Of a stretch of 39,655 nt of DNA, positions 24,249-32,453 are shown piece after piece. The translations under genes and the position numbers were made by a program. The stretch lies in NCBI GenBank assembly GCA_019633985.1, contig JAHQWE010000150.1:1-39655 (forward strand), in the 5' to 3' direction. This DNA is from Acidiferrobacterales bacterium (GTDB lineage: Bacteria > Pseudomonadota > Gammaproteobacteria > Arenicellales > Poriferihabitantaceae). The first letter of the stretch is position 1. Each line of letters starts with the position of its first letter. Below the pieces are notes generated by a model. It did not search any database. It was given only the letters and a program-made list of their open reading frames with translations, and was not told the origin of the DNA.

Positions 24249-24516
24249 CTTGATCTGATTGATTGCCTGGGAATAGAAATTAGCTGGATTGTGTTGCTAT
24301 CGCTCGAACTCTTCGATTGCAATAGGTCTCCGATTACCCGACACAATTCTATCTTTAAAATCTCGGTTAATTTATTGCTTTTACAAATATATTCTTGAAT
24401 TCAACAAACGAGTAAAAATTTGCCTTTCCGAGTTTCATACAAGGCCGTAATTTAGGATCTTTTGAACTAATTGGTAATCTGACTGTAAAACATATACGCA
24501 ATATATAGAGATAAAA

Positions 24517-25020
24517 ATGAAAGCAGAAGAACTTCGAGCAGTACAGTCTCCCCTCAAATCACAGTACCGGGATGATCCGGACAGCGCCGCAATCACACTT
24601 CGTGCTCAGTCAACTCTGGGAGAGGGGATCACCTGCAAGATAGATACTGGCCGAGAGATAGTCGAAGCGGGTTTGCATCCAGCAACCGGTGGTAACGGGC
24701 TCTCTGCCTGCTCTGGTGACATGCTTTTGGAGGCGCTCGTGGCGTGCGCCGGAGTGACACTCAACGCAGTAGCAACCGCGCTATCGATTCCGCTTGAAGA
24801 TGCCAAAGTGCATGCAGAAGGGGATCTGGATTTTCGCGGCACACTTGGAGTGGAAAAGTCTGCGCCCGTTGGTTTTAGGACAATTCGACTTCGTTTTGAG
24901 CTGACTTCAGATGCGGAAGAGGAACAGCTCGCTACCTTGATCAAACTCACCGAGCGATATTGCGTGGTGTTCCAATCACTCGCTCAGCCAGCAGAGCTTT
25001 CGGTGACCTACGCAAACTGA
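24517..25020 (+). CDS. OsmC/Ohr-family protein
   Basis: OsmC-like proteins are dimeric cytosolic thiol peroxidases that reduce organic hydroperoxides. This 167-residue protein has the two family cysteines: Cys77 in LVACAGVTLNAVA, at the start of the long central helix, and Cys149 in ERYCVVFQSL. The pattern HPATGGNGLSACSGDMLLEALVACAG is the characteristic lead-in. The length is normal for the YhfA/OsmC branch. It is preceded by a weak GAGA ribosome binding site and lies convergent with the dehydrogenase gene, 31 bp away. Its 268-bp upstream region is shared with the divergent DddP-like gene. Confidence 0.88.
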   Translation: MKAEELRAVQSPLKSQYRDDPDSAAITLRAQSTLGEGITCKIDTGREIVEAGLHPATGGNGLSACSGDMLLEALVACAGVTLNAVATALSIPLEDAKVHAEGDLDFRGTLGVEKSAPVGFRTIRLRFELTSDAEEEQLATLIKLTERYCVVFQSLAQPAELSVTYAN

Positions 25021-25051
25021 ACGCGGTTTAAGAACGTTCAGTGAGAGCCGA

Positions 25052-25942
25052 TCAATCTTGATCATCCGCCGGTGTGAGGAGCTTGGCAACAGCGATGCTA
25101 TCCTCTTGTCCCAGCCCGCTCGCGGAGGCCCTGGAGAATAACTCGTATGCTGCGGAGGTGAGGGGTAAATTTAGACCAGCAGAGCGGGCTTCGCGGTCGG
25201 CGATTCCCAGATCTTTCGTAACGTTGTTGATGGGTGCACGAGGTTTAAAATCTTTCTGCATCAGTTTTTCTCCTCGTACATCGAACACCCACGATCCCCC
25301 TGTAGAGTTATTAATGACTTTGTACATGGCACCGAGGTCAACCCCGATAGCTTGTGCCATCGTCATTGCCTCAGCAGTTGCTGCCACATGAATATCGGTG
25401 AGCATCTGATTAAGCATTTTTATTTTCGATGCCTGACCTGGTTCCTCTCCCAGATAGTGTACGCGTGACGAGATCGCGTGGAATACCGGGTCGGCCATCT
25501 CCAACGCATCCGAATTTCCAGATACCAGCACGGCTAACTCGCCCCTCATAGCGATCGCTGGTCCGCCGGAAACCGGTGCATCTAGCACTAACATACCGGC
25601 TGTAACTAATTTTTCACTGATATGCGTGGTAGAACTGGGTGGCATGGTACTGGAGAGAATAAAGAGGCTCCCGGGCCTTGCCTGAGCGATCGCACCGGAC
25701 TCGCCGAACAGTACCCGTTCAGTTTGGGCGTCATCGACGACATACACAATACAAACATTCGCATTCTCCATTGCTTCGGCAGCGGTCGCGCAAGGTTTCC
25801 CTTTCTCCTCGCGAAATTGTTCGAGCTTTTCGGGATTAATGTCGACACCATATACGGTAAAGCCTTCTTCTATAAGGGAGAGCGCGGCACCCCAACCGAT
25901 AGCGCCAAGCCCAATCACCGCTACTTCTGAAAATTGTGTCAT
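25052..25942 (-). CDS. 3-hydroxyisobutyrate dehydrogenase-family oxidoreductase
   Basis: A 296-residue NAD(P)-dependent beta-hydroxyacid dehydrogenase. The Rossmann motif is VIGLGAIGWGAALSL (GxGxxG at 11-16), the substrate-binding loop is DAPVSGGPAIAMRGELAV (121-138) and the catalytic Lys173 lies in GQASKIKMLNQML, the LtnD-like version of the family motif. Relatives oxidise 3-hydroxyisobutyrate, tartronate semialdehyde or L-threonate. ATG 25942 is preferred, having GGGG 6 nt upstream; a GTG lies one codon earlier. It lies alone on its strand, convergent with OsmC, so the substrate cannot be inferred from neighbours. Confidence 0.88.
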   Translation of the reverse strand: MTQFSEVAVIGLGAIGWGAALSLIEEGFTVYGVDINPEKLEQFREEKGKPCATAAEAMENANVCIVYVVDDAQTERVLFGESGAIAQARPGSLFILSSTMPPSSTTHISEKLVTAGMLVLDAPVSGGPAIAMRGELAVLVSGNSDALEMADPVFHAISSRVHYLGEEPGQASKIKMLNQMLTDIHVAATAEAMTMAQAIGVDLGAMYKVINNSTGGSWVFDVRGEKLMQKDFKPRAPINNVTKDLGIADREARSAGLNLPLTSAAYELFSRASASGLGQEDSIAVAKLLTPADDQD

Positions 25943-26381
25943 CACTTACCCCGCAATAAATGGATTCTTTTTTGTGAACATGATTTCGTGAACTGGTCAT
26001 TCAAACGTGGATTGGGTGTATTACCATCATACCGAAAATAATCAAGGTGTTTTTGGGTGGTTTCATACTAAATTTCAGCATGGTAACTGTCATACTGTCT
26101 AAGATGGGGATCTGAAATGATTTTTGGAATCACAATCTGTTTGAAGTTTAGATAAGCTGCAGAGTGAATACGCCGAATAATCAAGAATCAAACCCAGATT
26201 CTTCATGAGGAGTGGCAAGGAGGAAGCAGAGTAATCCTATTGGTTTCTCGTTATCGTAATCAGCGCATACCGTTTAGCGCAGAGCAGGGATTTGTGAATT
26301 ACGGCACAGCATTTTCTGACGCCCAATGTAACACTGACATCGTATTTTACAGCCGCGAAAGACCAACAAGGAGGTTGACCG
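25943..26381 (+). other. Long untranslated region before the small beta-rich gene
   Basis: No gene is evident in 439 bp. A perfect 7-bp stem, AAGAATC/GATTCTT with a 7-nt loop, lies at 26183-26203, followed by a 9-codon frame at 26205-26234 with no ribosome binding site. The region ends with the strong AAGGAGG that drives the next gene. The leader structure could be regulatory but nothing matches a known riboswitch. Confidence 0.4.
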
Positions 26382-26723
26382 ATGGCCAATTCAGATTTTA
26401 ACTGGATTCCGTTTTCCCATACATTCACGTCGAATAGTCCGTCGTTCACAGCACAATTTCCCATCGAAGGCAATCAGCAGCCGATCGATGATGCCTATCT
26501 CCTGATTACTGCACACAACGTATCTTCCCAGGGGCATCAGATTTTTATCAATGATCATCCCTTACCTGGGTTCGATCTCCCCATTCATAATCCAGGTTGG
26601 CAGACCTGGATGGACCATATTCAGCCGAACATTCTGCGCAATGGCATGAATAGCGTTCGCGTTGTTCGTACTGGTGGAGATGATTTTGTGACCAAGGATA
26701 TCGTTGTTCACTGGCGAGAATGA
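26382..26723 (+). CDS. 113-residue beta-rich protein of unknown function
   Basis: No signal peptide or membrane segment is seen. The sequence is made of strands with aromatic and Asn/His turns (AYLLITAHNVSSQGHQIFINDHPLPGFDL, WQTWMDHI, NSVRVVRT, DFVTKDIVVHWRE). This resembles galactose-binding-like beta-sandwich modules, in which a strand-turn INDHPLPGF element is typical, but this is only fold-level similarity. A perfect AAGGAGG ribosome binding site lies 7 nt before the ATG, so expression is likely high. It faces the peptide transporter genes across 141 bp and is probably monocistronic. Function is not known. Confidence 0.75.
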   Translation: MANSDFNWIPFSHTFTSNSPSFTAQFPIEGNQQPIDDAYLLITAHNVSSQGHQIFINDHPLPGFDLPIHNPGWQTWMDHIQPNILRNGMNSVRVVRTGGDDFVTKDIVVHWRE

Positions 26724-26864
26724 GACGGCCAAATATAGAACGTCAGATCAGGCTCCAAACTGGTAAAACGTGTTCAGTTAGTACGGTATTCGATCGATCA
26801 GCAAGCAAAACGGTATCCCTTGGGACTTTCCGAAGCTCCGCTGGTTGGATCGAAGATCTTTGAT

Positions 26865-28520
26865 CTAGTTTCCCGCAGCGATCATGCCGCCTTTTTGCTC
26901 GCGTTCCTCTATGACCCGGTCCATCCAGTCGGGATCCATTTCAGGTACCGAAGATAGCAAGAGTTCGGTGTATTCATGGTGAGGTGGAGCAAAGATATCT
27001 GTTTTGGATCCCTGTTCTACCACTTTGCCTTCGAGCATCACGATCACTTCATCCGCGATGGCTTTCACTGTTGCGAGGTCATGAGTAATGAACATATAGG
27101 CTAAATTGAGCTCCTGTTGAAGGCGGTCAAGCAGTCTGAGAATACCTTCAGCTACCAATTGATCGAGAGCTGAAGTCACTTCATCGCAGATAATAAAAGC
27201 GGGTTCCGCCGCCAGTGCTTTGGCAATGCAGATTCGCTGTTTTTGTCCCCCTGACAACTCAGACGGAAATCGGTCAAGAAACAAGTCTGGATCCATTTCT
27301 ATCATCTCCATGAGATCCCGGAGTCGTTTTTCTTTTTCCTCCCCCTGCATGTCAAGATAAAATGACAATGGTCGGCCAACAATGTCGCGTATCTTATGAC
27401 GTGGGTTTACCGCAGTGTCCGCCATTTGATAAATCATCTGAACCTGCCGAAGTTGATCCTTGGACCGCTTTCGGTAGTCGGGTGGAAGGGGCGCACCATC
27501 AAAAAACACAGCCCCTTTTTGCGGAGGCAAGAGGCCGGTGATTACCCTCGCGGTCGTGCTCTTACCACTACCCGATTCACCTACCACTGCAGTGGTATGT
27601 CCGCGATGAATTTCAAAATCCACATCGATCAATACCGGATTTAAACTTCGTGTATAGCTCGCAGTTACGCTTTCTACTCTTAGTATCGGGGTCGGTTCGG
27701 GGGCCGGCGCCTCGACCTCTTTGCGGAAGGAACGAACTGCCCAGAGTGACTTGGTATAGTCTTCCTCAGGGTCAGACAGCATCGTTCGTGTGTCTGCGTC
27801 CTCTACAGTCTCTCCATAACGCAACACTTTAATATGATCTGCCATCTGCGCGACAACAGCCAGGTCATGGGTAATGTATATCGCCGCAGTATTGAACTGT
27901 TCGACGATATCCCGAATGGTCATCAATACTTCGATTTGTGTGGTGACGTCCAGTGCGGTAGTTGGCTCGTCAAAAATAATGAGATCAGGGCGACAAGACA
28001 GCGCCATTGCCGTCATGGCCCGCTGCAATTGACCACCGGAAACCTGATGAGGATAGCGAAACCCAATGTCGTCTGGGTTGGGCATTCGAATCTTTCGGTA
28101 CAGTTCTTTAGCATCTTCATAGGCTTTTTCTCGACTATTTATGCCATGTTCCACTACCGTCTCGCTGAACTGATCGATCAGGGTATGCGCAGGGTTAAAA
28201 GATGCAGCAGCGCTTTGCGCAACGTAGGCGATTCGGGAGCCACGTAATTTTCTCTTTTCCTCGTCTGATGCAGTGGTCAATTCCATTCCATCGAATCGGA
28301 TACTGCCGCCGTGGATTCTACAGCCAGGCTTGGCATAACCCATGGCAGCAATGCCGATTGTCGACTTTCCTGCGCCTGATTCACCGATCAAGCCTAGTAC
28401 TTCTCCGCGATGCAAGGTGAGATCGACACCTTTAACAATTTGGTGCCATTGTTCGTCACTGAAGCCCTCAATCTGCAGATTGGTAATTTCCAGCAAAAGC
28501 TCTTTGGAATCAGTGCTCAT
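26865..28520 (-). CDS. Peptide-type ABC transporter, fused double ATPase (DppD-DppF)
   Basis: A 551-residue protein with two complete ABC ATPase domains, as in GsiA/YejF, supplying both nucleotide-binding sites of an oligopeptide-type importer. The first domain has Walker A GESGAGKS (46-53), signature SGGQLQR (161-167), Walker B LIIFDEP and His in ITHD. The second has Walker A GESGSGKS (314-321), signature LSGGQKQR and Walker B FIICDEV with Val instead of the usual Pro. A Pro-rich linker (VEAPAPEPTPI) joins them. It overlaps the end of dppC by 11 bp, so it belongs to the minus-strand operon dppB-dppC-dppDF. The substrate is inferred only from the family (peptides, glutathione, opines and similar). 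Confidence 0.92.
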   Translation of the reverse strand: MSTDSKELLLEITNLQIEGFSDEQWHQIVKGVDLTLHRGEVLGLIGESGAGKSTIGIAAMGYAKPGCRIHGGSIRFDGMELTTASDEEKRKLRGSRIAYVAQSAAASFNPAHTLIDQFSETVVEHGINSREKAYEDAKELYRKIRMPNPDDIGFRYPHQVSGGQLQRAMTAMALSCRPDLIIFDEPTTALDVTTQIEVLMTIRDIVEQFNTAAIYITHDLAVVAQMADHIKVLRYGETVEDADTRTMLSDPEEDYTKSLWAVRSFRKEVEAPAPEPTPILRVESVTASYTRSLNPVLIDVDFEIHRGHTTAVVGESGSGKSTTARVITGLLPPQKGAVFFDGAPLPPDYRKRSKDQLRQVQMIYQMADTAVNPRHKIRDIVGRPLSFYLDMQGEEKEKRLRDLMEMIEMDPDLFLDRFPSELSGGQKQRICIAKALAAEPAFIICDEVTSALDQLVAEGILRLLDRLQQELNLAYMFITHDLATVKAIADEVIVMLEGKVVEQGSKTDIFAPPHHEYTELLLSSVPEMDPDWMDRVIEEREQKGGMIAAGN

Positions 28521-29415
28521 CTTTTAACCCGCTGGACTTATGCAAGAACCAATCCACGACAAAGTTCACGCCGACTGTGAGCACTGCGATGGCCATCGCG
28601 GGAACCAGAGGCGTGTAATCGTCGAAGGTGATCAGATCAGCGGTATCGCGCACCATTGATCCCCAATCTGCAGTTGGGGGTTGAATGCCAAGACCGAGAA
28701 AACTCAGTGCGCTGATAGTGAGAAAGACAAAGCAAAATCGTAGTCCGAACTCCGCAGCAAGTGGTGGAGTGATATTCGGCAGAATTTCACGAATTGTAAT
28801 CCAGCCGAGCCCTTCTCCTCTCAGCCGTGCGGACTCAATAAAATCCATGACCACTACGTTCAAACTCACTGCCCGGGTTAATCGGAACACTCTGGTTGAA
28901 TCCAGGACGCCGATAATGATGATCATATTAATCACCGAGGTGCCAAATATCGTGAGTAACAACATGGCGAAAATCAGTACCGGAATTGCCATTAAAACAT
29001 CGACAATTCGGCTCAAAATTTGGTCTACCCAGCCACCCACTGCAGCCGCGAGTAAGCCGAACAGTCCACCTAGGAAGAAGGCGAGAAAAGTGGTAAGCAG
29101 GGCAATTCCCACGGTGTTCCTGGCGCCATAGATAATTCGGGTAAGCATATCTCTTCCGAGATTATCGGTGCCAAGCAGGAACGTTTCGCTCCATTCCTCA
29201 AATTGATCTCCTACAATTTCCGCTTCGCCATAGGGCGCGATCCAAGGTGCAAATATGGCAACAAAGATGTAAGTGAAAATAATGATGACACCCAGTTTGG
29301 CACTGAGCGGCGCTTTACGTAACTCGCGCCAGCATACCGAAAGCCTTCCTTCGTCGCGTCTCTGAGGTGGTGGAGCCGCGTCTGCAGATTGAACGGGTTC
29401 GGGATGCTCGGTCAT
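28510..29415 (-). CDS. Peptide-type ABC transporter permease (DppC-like)
   Basis: A 301-residue inner-membrane permease. An N-terminal Pro-rich cytoplasmic tail leads to the first span (LGVIIIFTYIFVAIFAPWIAPYGEA), then the DNLGRDMLTRIIYGAR motif that is diagnostic for DppC/OppC proteins, and five further spans. The EAA loop is IESARLRGEGLGWITIREIL. Its ATG overlaps the dppB stop as ATGA, showing translational coupling, and its end overlaps the fused ATPase gene. Confidence 0.92.
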   Translation of the reverse strand: MTEHPEPVQSADAAPPPQRRDEGRLSVCWRELRKAPLSAKLGVIIIFTYIFVAIFAPWIAPYGEAEIVGDQFEEWSETFLLGTDNLGRDMLTRIIYGARNTVGIALLTTFLAFFLGGLFGLLAAAVGGWVDQILSRIVDVLMAIPVLIFAMLLLTIFGTSVINMIIIIGVLDSTRVFRLTRAVSLNVVVMDFIESARLRGEGLGWITIREILPNITPPLAAEFGLRFCFVFLTISALSFLGLGIQPPTADWGSMVRDTADLITFDDYTPLVPAMAIAVLTVGVNFVVDWFLHKSSGLKDEH

Positions 29416-30368
29416 TTTGGATGTAACAATCTCGGATTAGTCAAAATGGACAGGATATCTGCGATCAAATTCAGCAGGATAAATGTCGCTGCGAAGATTA
29501 AACAGCAGGCTTGCACGACAGGTAGGTCACGACGCTGCACTGAATCCACAAGGAGTTGTCCGAGGCCGGGATAAACGAAGACCACTTCGACAACCACCAC
29601 TCCCACGATCAAATAAGCGAGATTAAGTACGATCACGTTGATAATCGGTGCCCAGGCGTTGGGTAGCGCATGGTGGGTGATGATTCGTCTGCGGGTCATT
29701 CCTTTCAGTGCTGCCATTTCTATATAGGGGCTGGCCAGCAGATTAATAATCGCGGCGCGTGTCATGCGCATCATATGCGCGACTACCACAAGCGTCAGCG
29801 TCACCGCGGGCAGGAAAGTTTTATAGACTCTTTCCAGGAAGGGAGTATCTAGCGTGACATTTGCCAGGCTTGGAAACCAGCCCCATTTGACCGAGAAGAA
29901 CAGAATCAGGATGTAAGCGACAAAAAATTCAGGAGTGGATATCGAGGAAAGCGTCGTGACGTTAACCGTGCGGTCGTACCAGGTGTTACGGTAGAGCGCA
30001 GCCAAAATTCCAAGAACCAGCGCCAGCGGAACCGCAATAAAGGCGGCATATAGTGCCAAAAAGAGCGTATTGGCAAAACGCCCTCCAATCAGTTCCGAGA
30101 TTTCCCGTTTGTTTCCAATAGAAACGCCAAAATCTCCCTGCAAAATTCCACCCAGCCAGTGGAGATATCGAATATGTGGCGGTTTATCCAAGCCCATCTC
30201 TTTGCGGAGCGCATTGACGGTATCTTCGGTTGCCGACTGCCCCAATAGCGCTTGGGCGGCATCTCCAGGGAGAAGACTGACTCCGAGGAAAATAATCAGT
30301 GAGACAACAAATAACGTGAGAACGCCCAGAGAAAGCCTCTGCAACAGCATTCTGACGATGTCATTCAC
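29412..30368 (-). CDS. Peptide-type ABC transporter permease (DppB-like)
   Basis: A 318-residue permease, the first gene of the operon. The first span (LSLGVLTLFVVSLIIFLGVSLLPGDAAQALLG) and the following MGLDKPPHIRYLHWLGG are typical of DppB/OppB. The EAA loop is IEMAALKGMTRRRIITHHAL and the C-terminal ends in RDLPVVQACCLIFAATFILLNLIADIL, the last span. The start is a GTG at 30368, supported by GGAGG 9 nt upstream; an out-of-frame ATG lies just downstream. Regulation lies in the divergent 369-bp region shared with dppA. Confidence 0.92.
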   Translation of the reverse strand: MNDIVRMLLQRLSLGVLTLFVVSLIIFLGVSLLPGDAAQALLGQSATEDTVNALRKEMGLDKPPHIRYLHWLGGILQGDFGVSIGNKREISELIGGRFANTLFLALYAAFIAVPLALVLGILAALYRNTWYDRTVNVTTLSSISTPEFFVAYILILFFSVKWGWFPSLANVTLDTPFLERVYKTFLPAVTLTLVVVAHMMRMTRAAIINLLASPYIEMAALKGMTRRRIITHHALPNAWAPIINVIVLNLAYLIVGVVVVEVVFVYPGLGQLLVDSVQRRDLPVVQACCLIFAATFILLNLIADILSILTNPRLLHPK

Positions 30369-30504
30369 TCAGCTATACCTCCGAAATAAGTGCAGATGGC
30401 GAGTTTTGTATGATTGTGAAAAACCTCTCACTGGTAACACTATTTTAATTATGATCTGTTTATATACCGGGCATTGGGCGCTTGCCTCTCGAGTACCGCA
30501 GCAA

Positions 30505-30527
30505 GCTAACTGGTCTCAGGCGTTAGC
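30505..30527. promoter_or_regulatory. Inverted repeat in the divergent dpp promoter region
   Basis: GCTAAC (30505-30510) and GTTAGC (30522-30527) form perfect 6-bp arms separated by 11 bp, about midway in the 369-bp region 30369-30737 between dppB and dppA. Such a dyad would suit a regulator controlling both directions. A third GTTAGC occurs near 30634. No gene is visible in the remainder; a 13-codon frame ending 4 nt before dppA lacks a ribosome binding site. Confidence 0.35.
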
Positions 30528-30737
30528 AGAATCCGCGAAACCTGGCCCCATTATGACAAAAGTTTGGCTCGCAGATAAAGCTTTTTGTTTGGAAAGGCGT
30601 CGCAGGCTGGCTGTGGGCGAAAAAAAGGGTATAGTTAGCCCAAGGAATGTTGCCCTACGGCACAGAGCCCAATGGAGAACTAGATGGCCTAATGACCATC
30701 AGTGAAATTATCAGATTGATCGTGGAGAAATAAACGT

Positions 30738-32402
30738 ATGCTTAGAAGATTTAACCTAAAGAAAACGATAGACCTGACAGTTGGAATTGCGGATCGCGAG
30801 AAAGCGCATCATGTCCAACGGTTACAGACTGATTTTGAAACTGGGAGTATTAGTCGAAGAGGTTTTATGACCGGTGCCCTTGCGCTTGGTGTATCCATGA
30901 CTGCAGCATCCGCCTTGTTGAATTCAGCCGAAGCGGCGACACCAAAAAAGGGTGGTCGCGCGCGCATAGGCTTGACCGGAGGCGCGACCAGTGACACGCT
31001 GGATCCGGGTCAAATTCTTGACCTGTACATGCTTAACCTGCAGTTCGGTCAACTACGAAACGGTTTGACAGAGGTTGCATCGAACGGTGATCTCATCCCT
31101 GAACTGGCAGAAAGCTGGGATTCGAGTACAGATGCGAAAGTGTGGACTTTTAAAATTCGGCAAGGTGTTGAATTCAGTAACGGCAAATCTCTGACTACAG
31201 AAGATGTCGTGGATTCACTGAATCACCATCTTGGTGAAGATTCTACCTCTGCCGCGAAAGGTATCCTCAGCGGTGTTGAATCAGTGAAAGCTGACGGAAA
31301 TACTGTCGTGGTAACTTTGTCTGGAGGCGATGCTGACTTCCCATTCTTGATGAGTGACTATCACTTGAATATTTGTCCTTCAAAAGGCGACGGATCTATT
31401 GATTGGGAATCTGGCGTCGGGACTGGCGGATATGTGTTGGTTGAGCATGAACCTGGTGTGCGAACGCTTACCAAGCGTAATCCGAATTACTGGAAAGAGG
31501 GAATGGCGCACTTCGATGAAGTGGAAATCCTGCAAATTGCAGACGCAAGCGCTAGAAGTAATGCGTTACGTACAGATGCAATCGATGGCATGAACAATGT
31601 TGAAGTAAAAACTGTGGAGCGAATGAAAAAAGTTCCTGGCATCAACATCAAGGCGACCACTGGTAACAAGCAAATAACTCTCCCGATGCACACTGATAAG
31701 GCTCCTTATGACGACAATAATGTGCGGCTGGCGATCAAGCATATCGTTGATCGAGAGGAATGGTTGAAGAAGGTGGTTTACGGTTATGGTGAGTTGGGTA
31801 ACGATAATCCCATTGGTCCTGCAAATATTTATCGTGCTACAACGGATGAATTACCACAGCGCTCCTATGATCCGGACAAAGCGAAGTTTTACCTAAAACA
31901 GGCTGGATTAGAGAAGCTGTCGATTCAGTTCCATGCAGCGGATACCGGTTTTGGCGGTGCGGTAGACGCCGGTCAGCTGATGCGTGAAACTGCCAGACCT
32001 GCCGGGATTGATATTGAGGTGATTCGTGAGCCAGATGATGGATACTGGTCGAACGTGTGGCAAAAGAAACCCTTCTGCGCTTGTTACTGGAGCGGCCGTC
32101 CCACTGAAAACTGGATTTTCTCGCAAATATACGCCGCAGATGCCAGCTGGAATGATACCAACTGGAAGCATGAGAAATTCAATAAGCTGCTGATCCAGGG
32201 GCGTGGCGAACTGGATACTGCGAAGCGTCGTGAGATTTACGTCGAAATGCAAACCATCATTAACGAAGAAGGGGGTGTTTGTTTGCCTCTCTTCCAAAGT
32301 GATGTCATGGCTTACAACGACAAACTGGCTGTTCCAGAAGTGGTTGGAAACAACTGGGAGCTGGACGGCGGTAAGTTTAACGAACGTTGGTGGTTCAGTT
32401 AA
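30738..32402 (+). CDS. Tat-exported peptide-type substrate-binding protein
   Basis: The 554-residue periplasmic binding protein (family 5, DppA/OppA-like) for the adjacent importer. It carries a twin-arginine export signal: Arg40-Arg41 in ISRRGFM, followed by a hydrophobic stretch and a probable cleavage after AEA at residue 66. The n-region of 38 residues is longer than usual. The mature protein begins PKKGGRARIGLTGGATSDTLDPGQ, and ESWDSSTDAKVWTFKIRQGVEFSNGKSLTTEDVVDSL is the diagnostic family stretch. GGAG lies 10 nt before the ATG. The message ends at a strong terminator at 32424-32453. The ligand is not predictable; family members bind peptides, opines and other amines. Confidence 0.9.
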   Translation: MLRRFNLKKTIDLTVGIADREKAHHVQRLQTDFETGSISRRGFMTGALALGVSMTAASALLNSAEAATPKKGGRARIGLTGGATSDTLDPGQILDLYMLNLQFGQLRNGLTEVASNGDLIPELAESWDSSTDAKVWTFKIRQGVEFSNGKSLTTEDVVDSLNHHLGEDSTSAAKGILSGVESVKADGNTVVVTLSGGDADFPFLMSDYHLNICPSKGDGSIDWESGVGTGGYVLVEHEPGVRTLTKRNPNYWKEGMAHFDEVEILQIADASARSNALRTDAIDGMNNVEVKTVERMKKVPGINIKATTGNKQITLPMHTDKAPYDDNNVRLAIKHIVDREEWLKKVVYGYGELGNDNPIGPANIYRATTDELPQRSYDPDKAKFYLKQAGLEKLSIQFHAADTGFGGAVDAGQLMRETARPAGIDIEVIREPDDGYWSNVWQKKPFCACYWSGRPTENWIFSQIYAADASWNDTNWKHEKFNKLLIQGRGELDTAKRREIYVEMQTIINEEGGVCLPLFQSDVMAYNDKLAVPEVVGNNWELDGGKFNERWWFS

Positions 32403-32423
32403 TAACGTCCTTATTGATGGAAT

Positions 32424-32453
32424 AGAAAAGGCCGACAATTGTCGGCCTTTTCT
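32424..32453. terminator. Bidirectional intrinsic terminator (30-bp perfect palindrome)
   Basis: AGAAAAGGCCGAC at 32424-32436 is mirrored by GTCGGCCTTTTCT at 32441-32453 around a central AATT, so the whole 30 bp is self-complementary. Each strand has the GC-rich stem followed by a T-run (TTTTCTTTAATTT on the plus strand, TTTTCTATTCC on the minus strand). It lies 22 nt after the dppA stop and directly after the CoA-ligase stop, so it should end both convergent transcripts. Confidence 0.9.

Noticed and set aside
30070-30705. 211-codon plus-strand frame spanning dppB and the intergenic region
   Set aside because: The first half is antisense to dppB; no ribosome binding site or recognisable protein pattern.
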